The notes under the pieces: generated by a model
The model's input: only the letters and a program-made list of their open reading frames with translations
Told to the model about the DNA's origin: nothing
The model's database searches: none
DNA from: Arctopsyche grandis
Lineage: Eukaryota; Arthropoda; Insecta; Trichoptera; Hydropsychidae
Length of the DNA: 64,000 nt
Reading direction: 5' to 3'
Assembly (NCBI RefSeq): GCF_051622035.1
Contig: NC_135358.1
Location: 24,890,501 to 24,954,500, forward strand
Part shown: positions 1-10,789 of the stretch, piece after piece
Numbering within the stretch: the first letter of the stretch is position 1
Layout: every line of letters begins with the position of its first letter
Position numbers and translations under genes: made by a program

Positions 1-247
1 ATATCGTACACATATCCTTTAGTTTAAGTACATATGTACATCACGAGTTGAATCAAAATTCATTTGCACAAGATGAATAATAAATATTTTAATCTGTACC
101 TATAAATCTAATTATCATTACATTATTAAAAGTTATATATTTAAGTAGGTATGTAACAAAAAAAAATCGGATATGAAAAATTTATATATTTGAAAAACAT
201 AATAAGTACATATACAAAAAACAAATTTCGATAATGACATATGTACA

Positions 248-455
248 TATAACCAGCAAATAGACTAGTGGTTAGCATATAATGCTTTGAACAGAGTGGT
301 CCCGGGTTCAAATCCCACTGGTTTCTGCTGGTCAACTCCAGGTCGATCGTTTCCTATCAGAGTTTGCCAATTTATCTGATTTTCATTGAAACGGTTCCAA
401 CAAATTGGCAACCTTACCAATTTTCTCGTAAAATCTCGGGTTTTCAGCAATCTCA
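248..455 (+). mobile_element. tRNA-derived SINE, copy 1
   Basis: The head looks like a tRNA gene: an A-box-like TAGTGGTTAGCA near 266 and a B-box GGTTCAAATCC at 305-315. It is followed by a core (about 340-400: GGTCGATCGTTTCCTATCAG, then a stretch ending GAAACGGTTCC) that recurs at 2790-2860, 27405-27455 and, inverted, at 24640-24715. A shared head plus shared core at unrelated sites is the signature of a SINE rather than of a tRNA gene. Boundaries are approximate. Confidence 0.75.
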
Positions 456-859
456 AATTTCGCTGAATTGTATAAAATGCTGCAAATTTACAAATTTGAA
501 CATAAATACCTATGTCGATGTTTGATATACATATATTTAATGAATTTCGCTGAATTGTTTAAAATGCTGCAAATCTACAAATATGACCATACATGTCTTA
601 GGCATAAAATATCAAAAAAGTCTATGCCTATAATAAATATTATAGGCATAAAAAATCAAAAAAAAATTAAATAATTTGAAAAATTTAAATAAAATAATGA
701 AATGCTGTTTCAATCTTTCATTTTTTTTCATTCTTTTTCAAATATTACTTCCGGTTTACTAGTTCTAACTAAAATATTATCAACTCAAAGTTAGTACTTA
801 AATAACACAAATATAAATTTTTAGCTCGATACGTCACGTCACAACATTTTTGACTTCAC
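456..859. other. AT-rich stretch without a gene
   Basis: Contains two partial direct repeats near 462-580 (each with GAATTTCGCTGAATTGT and AAAATGCTGCAAAT) and a fragment resembling the repeat family seen at 2440 and 7165 (ACTTCCGGT near 747). No coding signal was found. Confidence 0.5.
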
Positions 860-895
860 GTGGGATTTTATCGTCACAAGACGATAAAATCCCAC
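860..895. repeat. Perfect hairpin, 16-bp arms
   Basis: GTGGGATTTTATCGTC at 860-875 and its exact reverse complement at 880-895 are separated by four bases (ACAA). It lies 55 bp before the Helitron start. Arms this long with a 4-nt loop are unlikely by chance in AT-rich DNA; probably a remnant of a foldback element. Confidence 0.85.
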
Positions 896-950
896 TTCCA
901 ATTCGTAAAATTTGCTATTTTTTTTATTTACATGACATTAATACAAGGAA

Positions 951-2253
951 TCTATTATATAATTTGGAGACTTTGTTTGTATCCTGGTAGGTTAGTCGTT
1001 GGGTGGTCGGTCGTTGGTTGGGTGGGAACAACACGTTCGATTTTATTTTCGATTCAAAGGCGCCGATTCGATTTATTTTTATAAGGGCAAAGGCTAAGGG
1101 GGCGCCGAGGGCGAAGCCCTAAACGGCAATTTATCAGGGGGGCGAAGCCCTAAACGGCAATTTATCAGGGGGTGACGCCCTAAAAGGTAAAGACTCAGGA
1201 GTGCGCCGAGGGCGAAGCCCTAGAGGGCAAAGGCTCAGGGGGGCGCCGAGGGAGAAGCCCTACACGGCAATTGCTCAGGGGGGCGAAGCCCTAAACGGCA
1301 ATTTATCAGGGGGGCGACGCCATAGAAGGTAAAGACTCAGGAATGCGCTGAGGGCGAAGCCCTAGAAGGCAAAGGCTCAGGGGGGCGCCGAGGGCGAAGC
1401 CCTAAACGGCAATTGCTCAGGGGGGCAAAGCCCTAGACGGTGAATGCTCAGGAGGGCGCATAGGGACGAAGCCCTAAACGGTAATTTATCAGGGGGGTGA
1501 AGCTCTAGACGGCGAATGCTCAGGGGGTGCCGAGGACGAAGCCCTAAATGGCAATTGATCAGCGGGATGAAGCCCTAGACGGCGATTGCTAAGGGGGCGC
1601 AGAGGGCGAAGCCCTAGAGGGCAAAGGCTCAGGGGGGCGCAGAGGGAGAAGCCCTACACGGCAATTGCTCAGGGGGGCGAAGCCCTAAACGGCAATTTAT
1701 CAGGGGGGCGACGCCATAGAAGGTAAAGACTCAGGAATGCGCTGAGGGCGAAGCCCTAGAAGGTAAAGACTCAGGAATGCGCTGAGGGCGAAGCCCTAGA
1801 AGGCAAAGGCTCAGGGGGGCGCCGAGGGCGAAGCCCTAAACGGCAATTGCTCAGGGGGGCAAAGCCCTAGACGGTGAATGCTCAGGAGGGCGCATAGGGA
1901 CGAAGCCCTAAACGGTAATTTATCAGGGGGGTGAAGCTCTAGACGGCGAATGCTCAGGGGGTGCCGAGGACGAAGCCCTAAATGGCAATTGATCAGCGGG
2001 GTGAAGCCCTAGACGGCGATTGCTAAGGGGGCGCAGAGGGCGAAGCCCTAGAAGGCAAAGACTCAGGGGGGCACCTAGGGCGAAGCCATTGACGGCAAAA
2101 GACTCAGGGGGCACTGAGGGCAAAGCCCTAGAAGGCAAAAAAATAAAAAATAAATATTTTTAATTATTTTTTAATAAAATGTTCACTTTTAGATTAGTCA
2201 TGTTTAAGCGGTTTATATTACAAATACCGAGCGAAGCCGGGTAATACAGCTAG
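951..2253 (+). mobile_element. Non-autonomous Helitron carrying a minisatellite
   Basis: The 5' end is TCTATTATATAATTTGGAG after an A. The 3' end is CTAG before a T, preceded by an imperfect hairpin (TACCGAGC-GAA-GCCGGGTA, 2225-2243). Both termini match the compact element at 8196-8381, including the subterminal GACTTTGT and AAGCGGTTTATATTACAAATA. Insertion between A and T without target duplication, TC start, CTAG end and terminal hairpin are the known Helitron hallmarks. There is no Rep/helicase coding region, so it is non-autonomous. Most of the interior is the GC-rich array annotated separately. Confidence 0.85.
1084..2140. repeat. GC-rich minisatellite array inside the Helitron
   Basis: Degenerate tandem units of roughly 35-50 bp, each containing GGGCGAAGCCCTA followed by A(C/G)GGCAA and a CTCAGGGG or TATCAGGGG spacer. 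There is higher-order structure: a block of about 400 bp starting near 1222 is repeated almost exactly from about 1616, and the second copy carries one extra local duplication of about 47 bp (near 1739-1785). Reading frames across it encode low-complexity protein and are not genes. Confidence 0.9.
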
Positions 2254-2439
2254 TATACTATAATTTTCTCGTGAACAGTACACATATCAAAGGGTCGAAA
2301 AAAATAGTAGCAGAAAAAGCGGAAAAGATCAAACTGCCACTTCCGGTTGACGGATCTTAAATAAATTTTACATGGTTATTTGGTTGATGTATGTAAGTTG
2401 ATACTTCTAGATATAAAATTTATGTTTAATGCGTTGAAA

Positions 2440-3345
2440 GGTTTCCAAGAAAAACAAAAAAGCGTCGACACTCTAGACTCTAGAGTAAAAATAATACTTC
2501 CGGTCGAGTTAAATCTATTTTTCAAATACCACTCTATTTAATTTACCATACCTATTACATGTTAAGAGATAAGTCCCATTTGTTGAGCGGCTTAGGAAAT
2601 AATTGAATCCAAAAATTAAAAAAGAGGAGACCTTTAAGGAGAGGTACCACTTCCGGTCAACCTAAAAATTCTAAAAAAAACTATATCGTATTGATTAGCC
2701 AGCAGTATGACTCAGTGGTAGTCAGCACTGGCTCAAGTAATTATTGGGTTCGAGCCCGCTATACTGTTGGTCAGACTTGGGTGTTTGTGAATCCAAATCG
2801 GTCGTTTCTTATCAGAGTTTGCCAATTTTATCTGATCATTGTTGCAACGGTTCCTTAATATTGGCAAAAAAATCTTCCTACCTATTGTCACAAATCTTCT
2901 GTATTATGTATGTATAATTTGTAAAAATTTATGTACAAGTCTAAAATCCATAGATGTCTCAATGGATTAATTCTTTAACTCATTTAATTCATTGTTAATT
3001 TCGTGATCTTCTGCTTCTCGGAATATTTGCAGTGAATTATGTAATAAAAAAGCCTTCCTGGTATATATGTACATATGTATATATCTATGTAAAATAAAAT
3101 AAATATTTCAGTAATTCATACGTGATTCAGTAATTGAAATCTTAGTGTGATAGAATTAGCGGTGTTCAATTAATCTCCAAAATACACAAATACATATTTT
3201 TTCTAGACCATGAAAACGTGACCAGTGATATATTCCGAGTTTGAATAAGTCAAAATCTCAAAGTCGAATTTTCGCATGATCACAAAACTCCATCTACATA
3301 TTCTTACTACGTAGATACGTATGTGCATACATAGATAAAGTAAAT
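2440..3345 (+). repeat. Interspersed repeat R1, copy 1, interrupted by a SINE
   Basis: The segments 2440-2696 and 3150-3345 match, in order, the uninterrupted copy at 7165-7635: CTCTAGAGTAAAA, ACTTCCGGT, a GAGGTACC block, then AGCGGTGTTCA, ATGAAAACGTGA and TTTTCGCATGATCACAAAAC, ending in TAGATAAAGTAAA. The gap between the halves is filled by the SINE at 2697-3149. I do not recognise the family; the constant 3' tail suggests a retroelement. A reverse-oriented tail fragment occurs at about 44213-44265. Confidence 0.7.
2697..3149 (+). mobile_element. tRNA-derived SINE, copy 2, with long tail
   Basis: A-box-like TCAGTGGTAGTCA near 2711, B-box GGTTCGAGCCC at about 2748, the shared core at 2790-2860, then a 3' body ending near CCTTCCTGGTATATA (3053-3067). 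The 3' body is also found reverse-complemented at 24407-24735, so it belongs to the element. It sits inside repeat R1, so it inserted later. Confidence 0.75.
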
Positions 3346-4182
3346 ATCACAGCTGCTGGTTAACGACACGTCAAAAACTCGCTTCGTTGTGCTCATTAGT
3401 GTGAACATACCCTAATATGCATAAATTTCTTAGTAATAATCTACAAAGACTAAGTACAAAAATAAGCGTAAAACTCATACTTGTATGACTACTACATATG
3501 TACATTGAATTATTAATTGTATGAAATATCGTGTATTGTAAGAGTGGTTTTAAAGCATAGTTTTAATAAATACCACAGAACTTCTTACTATATGTACAAA
3601 AATATTACGGCAGAAGCGTTTTAAGCCGTTTCACGCGCAATAGGGTTGATTCGTAAAATAAACCCGAACTTATTGCATGCTTATGTAAAAATAAATAAAT
3701 AAAAACGAGCGCAATATGTAAATGCAATGAATATTTGTATGAAAAACTCTTTTGAATGTCAATTACGCGGAAAATTTCGCATTCGACACGGTTAACGTAC
3801 ACGCCCCGCGTAACTTACGCCCTAATATAGACCATTAAATTTACGATCCACCCCCATTTCAACACTACCGGGTGGTGAAAAATAAAATCCACACATTCCA
3901 CACAAATTGTACGTAAGCATTCACGCTCTTGATTAATCACACGCAATTTTCAAATGGCAAACAAAACCTCAACGATATAAGCTTGAAAACATCACAATAT
4001 CTCAGGTGTGTGTGTGTGTGTGAGTGTTGTTTTTTTTGCATATTACATTTAAACGTATACGTAGACGTGTATGGCATTGAAATGTTGTTTTCTTTAAATC
4101 TGTGCGCGTAAATTAAATTAGTCGCCAACTGACCGCGAAGCTGCGAGTACGCGGTCTTGTACGAATACGAATTTGCGTGAAA

Positions 4183-7100
4183 ATGAAGTTTTTCGCGCTA
4201 TTTTTCACCTTGGCCCTTGTGGGCGTATCCAGTGGTAATTATAATAAACTAAAAATGAAAATTTTTACTAATGTAACAGAAAATTTTGTGAAGTGAAGTT
4301 AAATTGCGAATTTCGTTTAAATGAACTTCGCGTTTTTGATTTTTAAATGCTTTTTATTATTACTAAATTATGTTCATAATGCATATTGTATCTATTTTAA
4401 TAGCTTTTAATCTACTGATAATTTCCTATTTTACTATTTATTTTATTTTTGTTAGTAATCATACTATTATATTATTCTAATTTTAATGTACAGCATAATT
4501 GGAAAAAGAGCTCAAAAACCTATTTGAACTTCGAGTTTAAAATTTAGTGATAGTATTCATTGTTGAATGTCATTTTTTTCACTATGTTTTTACCTATTTT
4601 CATTTTAATTAAATTAAATTTATCTAATTGCATTGTAACATATGTATGTTAATATATTTTTAGTGCCTTAAAAAATATAAAATGCAACAATAACAGAACT
4701 TGACCTTTGCTTTCATATAAACAAGCATTATTATGGTATTATTTAAAATTACTCTCGTCGAAAATCGCACGAACTGTCCATCACAGTTCGCTTCTTCCTA
4801 TATACACATTTGTATGGATATATGTATGTATGTGAATATTTTAAAAATTAGCAGTTCTCACACGACAACAATCATTGTTTTTTTTCCCGTAAAAAAACGT
4901 AAGGCTACCTTAAAAACAATTTGAATGGTAAATATGTATACACATACAATGTATAAACGACTATTCAATCAAAAACTTCATTAATTATATTTTTACTATT
5001 TTTTTTTTTTTTATTTACATATGAAAAGGTGATGGTTTAATGATTCAAATCAGTGCCAAAACATGTATCGTGTGATTTTTTCACCAAGCATTTACACACA
5101 TATAATATAATACAGTAAACCGGTCGATGTTCTATCAAACCAGTTTCGTCATCCCTGAACTGGATTTTGGCACATTCGATTCAGTCGATTTCAATAAGAT
5201 AAATACCCCAATAGCCTTAACGTCCAGTCCACCAGGCAAAATACACTATAATATGTTTACGACGGTCGTGACATTAGAGTCAATTTGCTCCAACCACTCA
5301 GTAATTGGAACTACTATCGTGCCAGTTTAGTCACAAATGGGCTAAAATGGCCGCCGTATCTCTACTACGAGCTGACCTACCGACACTGGCTTTTATTTTT
5401 TTTTCCTTTTAGATACCATTTAAGTGATAACCCGAAATCGACCCAAATTAATCAATAGTTAAATGAACACTGCACGTATTGACCAAGTCTTATTGTCCCG
5501 TACTGAAGTATTTATGTATAACGATATACTACATATGTACATACTAAGATGAGGAAAAAAATAATAATATCGTAATTTTGGTCGTAGATAATCATAATAA
5601 TGTAAACCAATTGAATAGAGGGACATTTGTGATGGTGATTATAAAAGTTTTGTGTGAGTCTCTTGTTTGAGATGATTAAACTAAAGCGTTGATGGTAATG
5701 AATATTCAAAGACTGACTAGTTTTTTCTGGTCGTATTTTTAATATGTATGTAAGTCTTTTTTATACATTTATGTTTTACCATGTCGCCATTACAGGTTGC
5801 CCCAAAGCGACACCTATGGTTTTAAACTTGTACATCACCATTCACAGCCATTGGCTATCCACTGCTGGATGCAAGCCTCTCCAACATTCATCTTCCATTC
5901 GTCTCTGTTTTGAGCAAGTCTCGTATATCTCATTCCACATATTTTTCTGATTTCATCCACCCATCTCTCTTATGGCCTTCCTTGCACCATTTTTAATTCT
6001 CTCGGTTACCTTTCCAGAGCTTCTTTCGTCCATCTATCATCCGTTATACATACATCTAACCCACGTATTCCATTTCGTATCTCTGCTCGTTATGCCAATC
6101 ATACAGCGTTCTATACTTCTTTGCGTGCACTGAACCTTATGCAGCATTCTGGCGTTCAATGCCCAAGTTTCCATACGTCATCAACTTTTGTACGTTGGAC
6201 CAATATGCTAACTAAAGGAATATGTTTCCAGATTAAAAATGAACAATTGTCATGGCATGACATATTTCATAGAAATTTTACCGCAACAAGTACATATGTA
6301 AGTCTTGATCCATTTTAATGCGTCCAATTTACGCAGAGGTCAACCGGTTAGCAAATCAACAACAATTTACATGTTATCTACTTATGTATGTATGTACTCA
6401 CGTATGTCGGTATTGAAATACAACAAAAAGTAACATGTCGTGTTTTTCCGCGAATTATTATCGCAAAAAGTGACTCAGCACCGATTCTGTTAACAGCTTT
6501 ATAAGCAAAAGGGAAGAGAGGGTTGGTATAAAATATTTTTTTCACATCCACGCGTGCTATTAATCTAGTTTTATCTATGTTTTTCTCACGTTTCACGTGT
6601 AGCCGTACATACCGTTCCGTAAGCGTAAGTGGGGCAAATATATCTTACGTTCGCGAAGCTTATTATATTTCTCTGTGGATTTGGGGAGATGCAGGGGGGG
6701 GGCCAAAAATGAAACAGAATATTAAAATGGCCGTCACGTCTGCTCGGTTGCGATAAATAATAACTTTTTCATTCGCCGCGGACCGAGAAAAATGGTCACG
6801 CGAGTGCGTGAACAAAGAGGCGAAAGCGTCTCTAAAGAAAATATATTTGCTAGAAACGAGTGTGACGCGAAGAATTCGATCAAATTCAAAAGATAGTCGA
6901 AAATAATTTAAAAGTGAACAAAAACGTGCAAGAGGGAATTTTCAAGATGGCGGATAGAAATAATAAAAACAGTTGAAAAGCGATATTTAAATTTTCCACG
7001 GCTAATAATAGTTCATCATCAAAATTATTATATTACATACTTACTGTATATGCATATTAAAAAAAACTACATATAAAATTTCAGTTCAATAAACCAAAAG

Positions 7101-9691
7101 GTTTATTGAACTGAAAACAATAACATAAAATAACATAAAATAAAAACATAAAAATACCTCGATTCTCTAGAGTAAAAGTACTACTTCCGGTTCAGACAAA
7201 AATATTTAAAAAATATAAAGTTATAAAGATTATTATTTCTATCATATGTAAAAAAATTTCAGTCCGATTCAGTTAGTGGCTTGGGAGATAATTGAATTCA
7301 AAAACTTAAAAAAAAGAGGACACCTATAAGGGGAGGTACCTTTCCCGGTCAACTTAAAAATTTGAAAAAAATTTACGTCGTGTCGATAAGAATTTCAGTA
7401 ACCGATACTAAGTTTCAGTTCGATAGGGCTAACGGTGTTCAAAAAATCCCCAAAATACACAGACGCACACACAGCAACACACACACACACACACACATTT
7501 TTTCTAGATCATGAAAACGTGATCAGTGATCGATTCTGAGTTCGAATCAGTCAAAATCTCGAGTTCGAATTTTCGCATGATCACAAAACTTCATCTATTG
7601 TTACTACGTACATAAATAGATAAAGTAAAAATACTTCTTGGTAAAAGATATGAACAATACTAAATACCTAGGTATACATATTGTTATGAACTTTCTCTGA
7701 TAATCATATGTAAATTCCTAGTCATTGTATGCAGTAAAATACGCAATGAATAGTATTTAAAGCTAGAAATATAAAAACGTCTTACTTGATAATAAATAAT
7801 CTTCACGAGTTCTTCTTTTCAAGTTCGAGTCGTCACCTTTGTCTTCAACCACAATTATTTACATTATAAACATTTCATTTAAGTGCTTAGCAACAGGTAC
7901 TGAAAAAGCGTTAAATATGTTGCCAGCATTAAAAAAATCGTGAAGTATTGAATGAAAATATAATAAAATATAAATATTCCATGTTTAGCATTTATTTATT
8001 CATTTAAAAATTACTTAAAATAATACTGTAACGCTGATTAAAAATAATAAATTAATACATCAGTTAGTAGTGGTGAACAGAAGCACTGTCGAGGGCACAA
8101 AAGATATTCAGGAATGTAACAGGGTTATTTTTTAGGTTAAAAATTCAAGTGGCTAATGACTTTAGCACAGGCAACGACTAGATTTTTTTTTACTATCTAT
8201 CTTTACTAATATATAATTTCGAAAGAGACTTTGTATGTATGTTGGGTTGGGGTGGTAGAATCCGTGATGTTAAATTTAATAACAATACAAATGAATATTC
8301 AAATAAAATAAAACTATTAGGTTAGCCATGCTTAAGCGGTTTATATTACAAATACCGAGCGAAGCCGGGTAAAACCACTAGTTTTAAATAAAAAGATAAA
8401 AATTTGTAATCAATTTATTTGTTTGTTTCAGGTATACGCTTGGACGGCTTCAGAGGTAAATATAAATCATTTAAACAAAAGTTATAAATAATATATAATT
8501 TATTAATATAAAAATATATTTTAGTCAAACACGCGTGGTCCAGTGCATTGAAAGACAAGGATTATTTTTTTGATATTCCTCGTAATGTCAGAGATGCCGA
8601 AGCAGCCGGATACAAACCTATAGTGCGACCTGTAGAACATGGACTCGATGTCTCCATGCAATGTTTTGAAGAAGATGTGAGAGTTTGTCCATTGTATGAC
8701 CGCAATGGTTACATAGCCGGTATGCAAATTGCCGTAAGTACTACATTTCCCAAATATTGCAGGTATTTTTATCAGAAAATAATTGATTAAAAAAATAATA
8801 ATACATATGTAGATTCCGTTTGATGATCTTCAACGTCTACCGTATTCAGCCTCTTCAAAAATGATAGTGAAAACAATACAAGGAAAAGACTATTGGACTA
8901 GCACGTCATATTTCACGTCACCAGGTATTTACATGATAAACCTAACAAAAAAGATTATAATTTGTTTCACTCAAATTTGCATGCTGCCAATTTTTGTGTA
9001 GATACAATCAAGGCTGGTGGACGTAAAGGTCCGATCGACGAGACAATCGAAGGTATTTGGGTTCAAAATGGCAATAGTCTAATGCAAATTCCAATGGGAG
9101 AAAGCGAATTGGCAACTCAAACTCTTTTCAAAAAAGAAAATTGTGTTCCAAATATGGGTAAGATAGATGATTATATAAAGAGTGTAATCATATTAAAACT
9201 ATTTCTATCTAATAAATAAATTAATATTTAGGAACGCATTATTATTACAATATGACCACGGAATCGGATTGCGATAGTTTCTTCCCGTACTTCGTATTGG
9301 TGAAAGAAGGCAGAGCTATCGGTATTGGTTGGCAAATAATAGGAAAATCAGAAAAGTTCGGAAGACATTGGTTCGAACAACCACCATCTAGAGCAATCGA
9401 GGTAAGCATTCAAAGAATTTATTATAATTATTTCAGAATCAAATATTAATAGAATTAAATGCATTTCTTTGTTTTTAGATGACAATACCAACAGCACCTC
9501 ACTGTCTCGAAGATTGGGCTGAACAATATGGTATTTTATCACTTCACATGTATTTCATTGACGAACCATGGAAAATTAAATGCGAAGACAGTGACAGTCT
9601 TCAACCCATGTCCGTCGTTAATAAATTCGTTTTGAACACATCTCGATATGCCACCAAATTGCTCGATCACGCCAAGAAAATAATTGGTTAA
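4183..9691 (+). CDS. Secreted protein of unrecognised family, 311 aa, 7 exons
   Basis: Exons: 4183-4234, 8432-8455, 8525-8733, 8813-8924, 9002-9157, 9232-9401, 9479-9691. They sum to 936 nt, 312 codons including stop, with GT-AG at every junction. The first exon encodes a signal peptide (MKFFALFFTLALVGVSSG), so the protein is secreted. The mature part has few cysteines, one N-glycosylation site (NMT, exon 6) and no membrane segment. Conserved-looking stretches are FFDIPRNVRDAEAAGY, IAGMQIAIPFDDL, IEGIWVQNG and VLVKEGRAIGIGWQI. I do not recognise the fold and assign no function. Intron 1 is 4.2 kb and contains a LINE fragment, repeats and a Helitron ending 50 bp before exon 2; the other introns are 69-84 bp. 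A polyadenylation signal AATAAA is at 9691 and another near 9886. Confidence 0.85.
4332..4532 (+). repeat. Interspersed repeat R4, copy 1
   Basis: The reverse complement of 42040-42235 matches this stretch over about 200 bp with scattered differences (shared blocks ATTTTTAAATGCTTTTTATT, TATCTATTTTAATAGCT, TTAGTAATCA, GAAAAAGAGCTCAAAAACCT). No open frame; family unknown. Confidence 0.7.
5790..6190 (-). mobile_element. Decayed LINE fragment (reverse-transcriptase C-terminal region)
   Basis: On the minus strand, three-frame reading gives pieces of the C-terminal part common to RTE/Jockey-like endonuclease-reverse transcriptases: DDVWKLGIE, then QRSIERCMIGITSRD, then RWVDEIRKICGMRYTRLAQ with NRDEWKMNVGEACIQQW just before a stop near 5800. 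The frame is broken by shifts and stops and the element is 5'-truncated, so it is dead. The clade cannot be decided from this fragment. Confidence 0.75.
7079..7116. repeat. Perfect hairpin, 17-bp arms
   Basis: TTTCAGTTCAATAAACC at 7079-7095 and its exact reverse complement at 7100-7116, with loop AAAA. It is near the start of the second R1 repeat copy. Confidence 0.85.
7165..7635 (+). repeat. Interspersed repeat R1, copy 2, uninterrupted
   Basis: Collinear with the split copy at 2440-3345 (ACTTCCGGT, GAGGTACC, AACGGTGTTCA, ATGAAAACGTGATC, TTTTCGCATGATCACAAAAC, TAGATAAAGTAAAA). It contains a short (CA)n run at about 7464-7496. No coding frame. Confidence 0.7.
8196..8381 (+). mobile_element. 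Complete short non-autonomous Helitron, 186 bp
   Basis: Starts TCTATCTTTACTAATATATA after A8195 and ends CTAG before T8382, with the same terminal hairpin (ACCGAGCGAAGCCGGGT) and subterminal sequences as the 951-2253 element. It is only 186 bp, so essentially two termini. It ends 50 bp upstream of exon 2 of the secreted-protein gene, within the intron. Confidence 0.85.
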
Positions 9692-9900
9692 ATAAAATAA
9701 AAACAATTATAAAAATACATTTGTATAGCTTTATGTATTACATAGAATATGGTGAAAGTGTATAATGTTAAGAATCATAATTAAAATTAAGGAAATATAT
9801 GTATATTTTCAGTTTACAATTTATTTCCACTGATATCCCATATATTGTAAAATAACACAAGACAAAAAAATTTTAATATTTTTAAAATAAATAAAACAAA

Positions 9901-10757
9901 CTACATAATTTGCATGTTTTTCTTTGCTTTTTGCGTATTTCGTTTTCTGTGGCTGGTAATGTGTTTTTGTAATTTTCCAGTAGTCTTCAAACTTTCATAT
10001 TGTTCTACCAAACTCATGATTTTTTTGTCAGCTAAAATAACAACAACAAAAAAATTAAAAATAAACAAAGACAATGTTATACAGATAAAATAAATATGAC
10101 AAAACTCACATTTTCTAATATACTCAGGATTTTTTCCTTCTCTCATTGATTTAATGCGTTCTATCTTTTCAATTCTTTCTTTCAAATCCTTTTCTTTATT
10201 TCGAATCTCTTCTCTATTTTGATTCTCCATTCGTTGTATTAAATATTTAATGTGTTCTTGTTGTTCAGGATTAACAGTATTCTTCAGTTCCTTCTTCAAA
10301 GTTTTAAGTTCCTCGACTCTAACATCAGTCAAGAAACCGTAGCTTCTCTTAAATCCTTTCGGATTGTAAGTACCGCAAAGAGAATCAAATCTTCATAAAA
10401 CAAAATTAATATATATCAACTTAGTATTGTGAAAAATTGTGTAAAGAAATAAACAAAACGGGTCTACATCACGGCATCGAAAGGTCGAAAAAGCAAAGAT
10501 CTCAAGTCGAAAGATCAAAAGGAATGTATGCATGGTAAACGGTACTATGTATGTATCTAATATATAATTTGGAAAGAGACTTTGTATATATATATATGTA
10601 TCCTTGGTTCGTTCGTTCGTTGGTCGTCCGTAGATCGTAGCCTTGCTTAGTGTGCGCGGGCAGGCTACAGGAGGAAAAGCCTGTTCCTCTTGTATCCTGC
10701 TCGCGCAAATTAAGTGAGGCTGTACGACAAGGGGAGAGACAGTTTTACCGCACGCCA

Positions 10758-10789
<32 letters not shown>

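Larger units (their letters stand above)
2254..4182. other. Intergenic region rich in repeats
   Basis: Holds an interspersed repeat interrupted by a SINE (annotated separately), simple TACATATG sequence near 3070, and from about 3640 to 4182 less repetitive sequence with a (TG)n run at 4003-4022. The last part must contain the promoter and 5' UTR of the secreted-protein gene; I see no clear TATA box. Just before the start codon is a small inverted repeat, GACCGCG (4131-4137) and CGCGGTC (4150-4156). Confidence 0.5.
4235..8195. other. First intron of the secreted-protein gene, up to its Helitron
   Basis: Besides the repeats listed separately (4332-4532, 5790-6190, 7079-7116, 7165-7635), 6600-6970 is a more GC-rich island with a short plus-strand start (MADRNNKNS then stop, 6947). 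It could be an alternative promoter or leader exon; I see no proof. The rest is AT-rich and simple. Confidence 0.4.

Noticed and set aside
252-330. tRNA gene
   Set aside because: A and B boxes are present but no cloverleaf can be drawn, and the same head is attached to a SINE core at several sites; the same applies at 2700 and 27300.
1923-2138. Minus-strand open frame of 71 codons in the minisatellite
   Set aside because: It is a translation of the tandem repeat (Pro/Leu/Ser-rich low complexity).
1084-2140. Possible CRISPR-like array
   Set aside because: Units are contiguous, unequal and diverged with no unique spacers, and the genome is eukaryotic.
5127-5330. Plus-strand frame of 67 codons
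   Set aside because: Lies in the long intron of the secreted-protein gene with no splice signals or recognisable motif.
10393-10758. Minus-strand open frame similar to the one at 42468-42800
   Set aside because: The shared peptide (SRIQEEQA) comes from two copies of a hAT MITE family, not from homologous genes.
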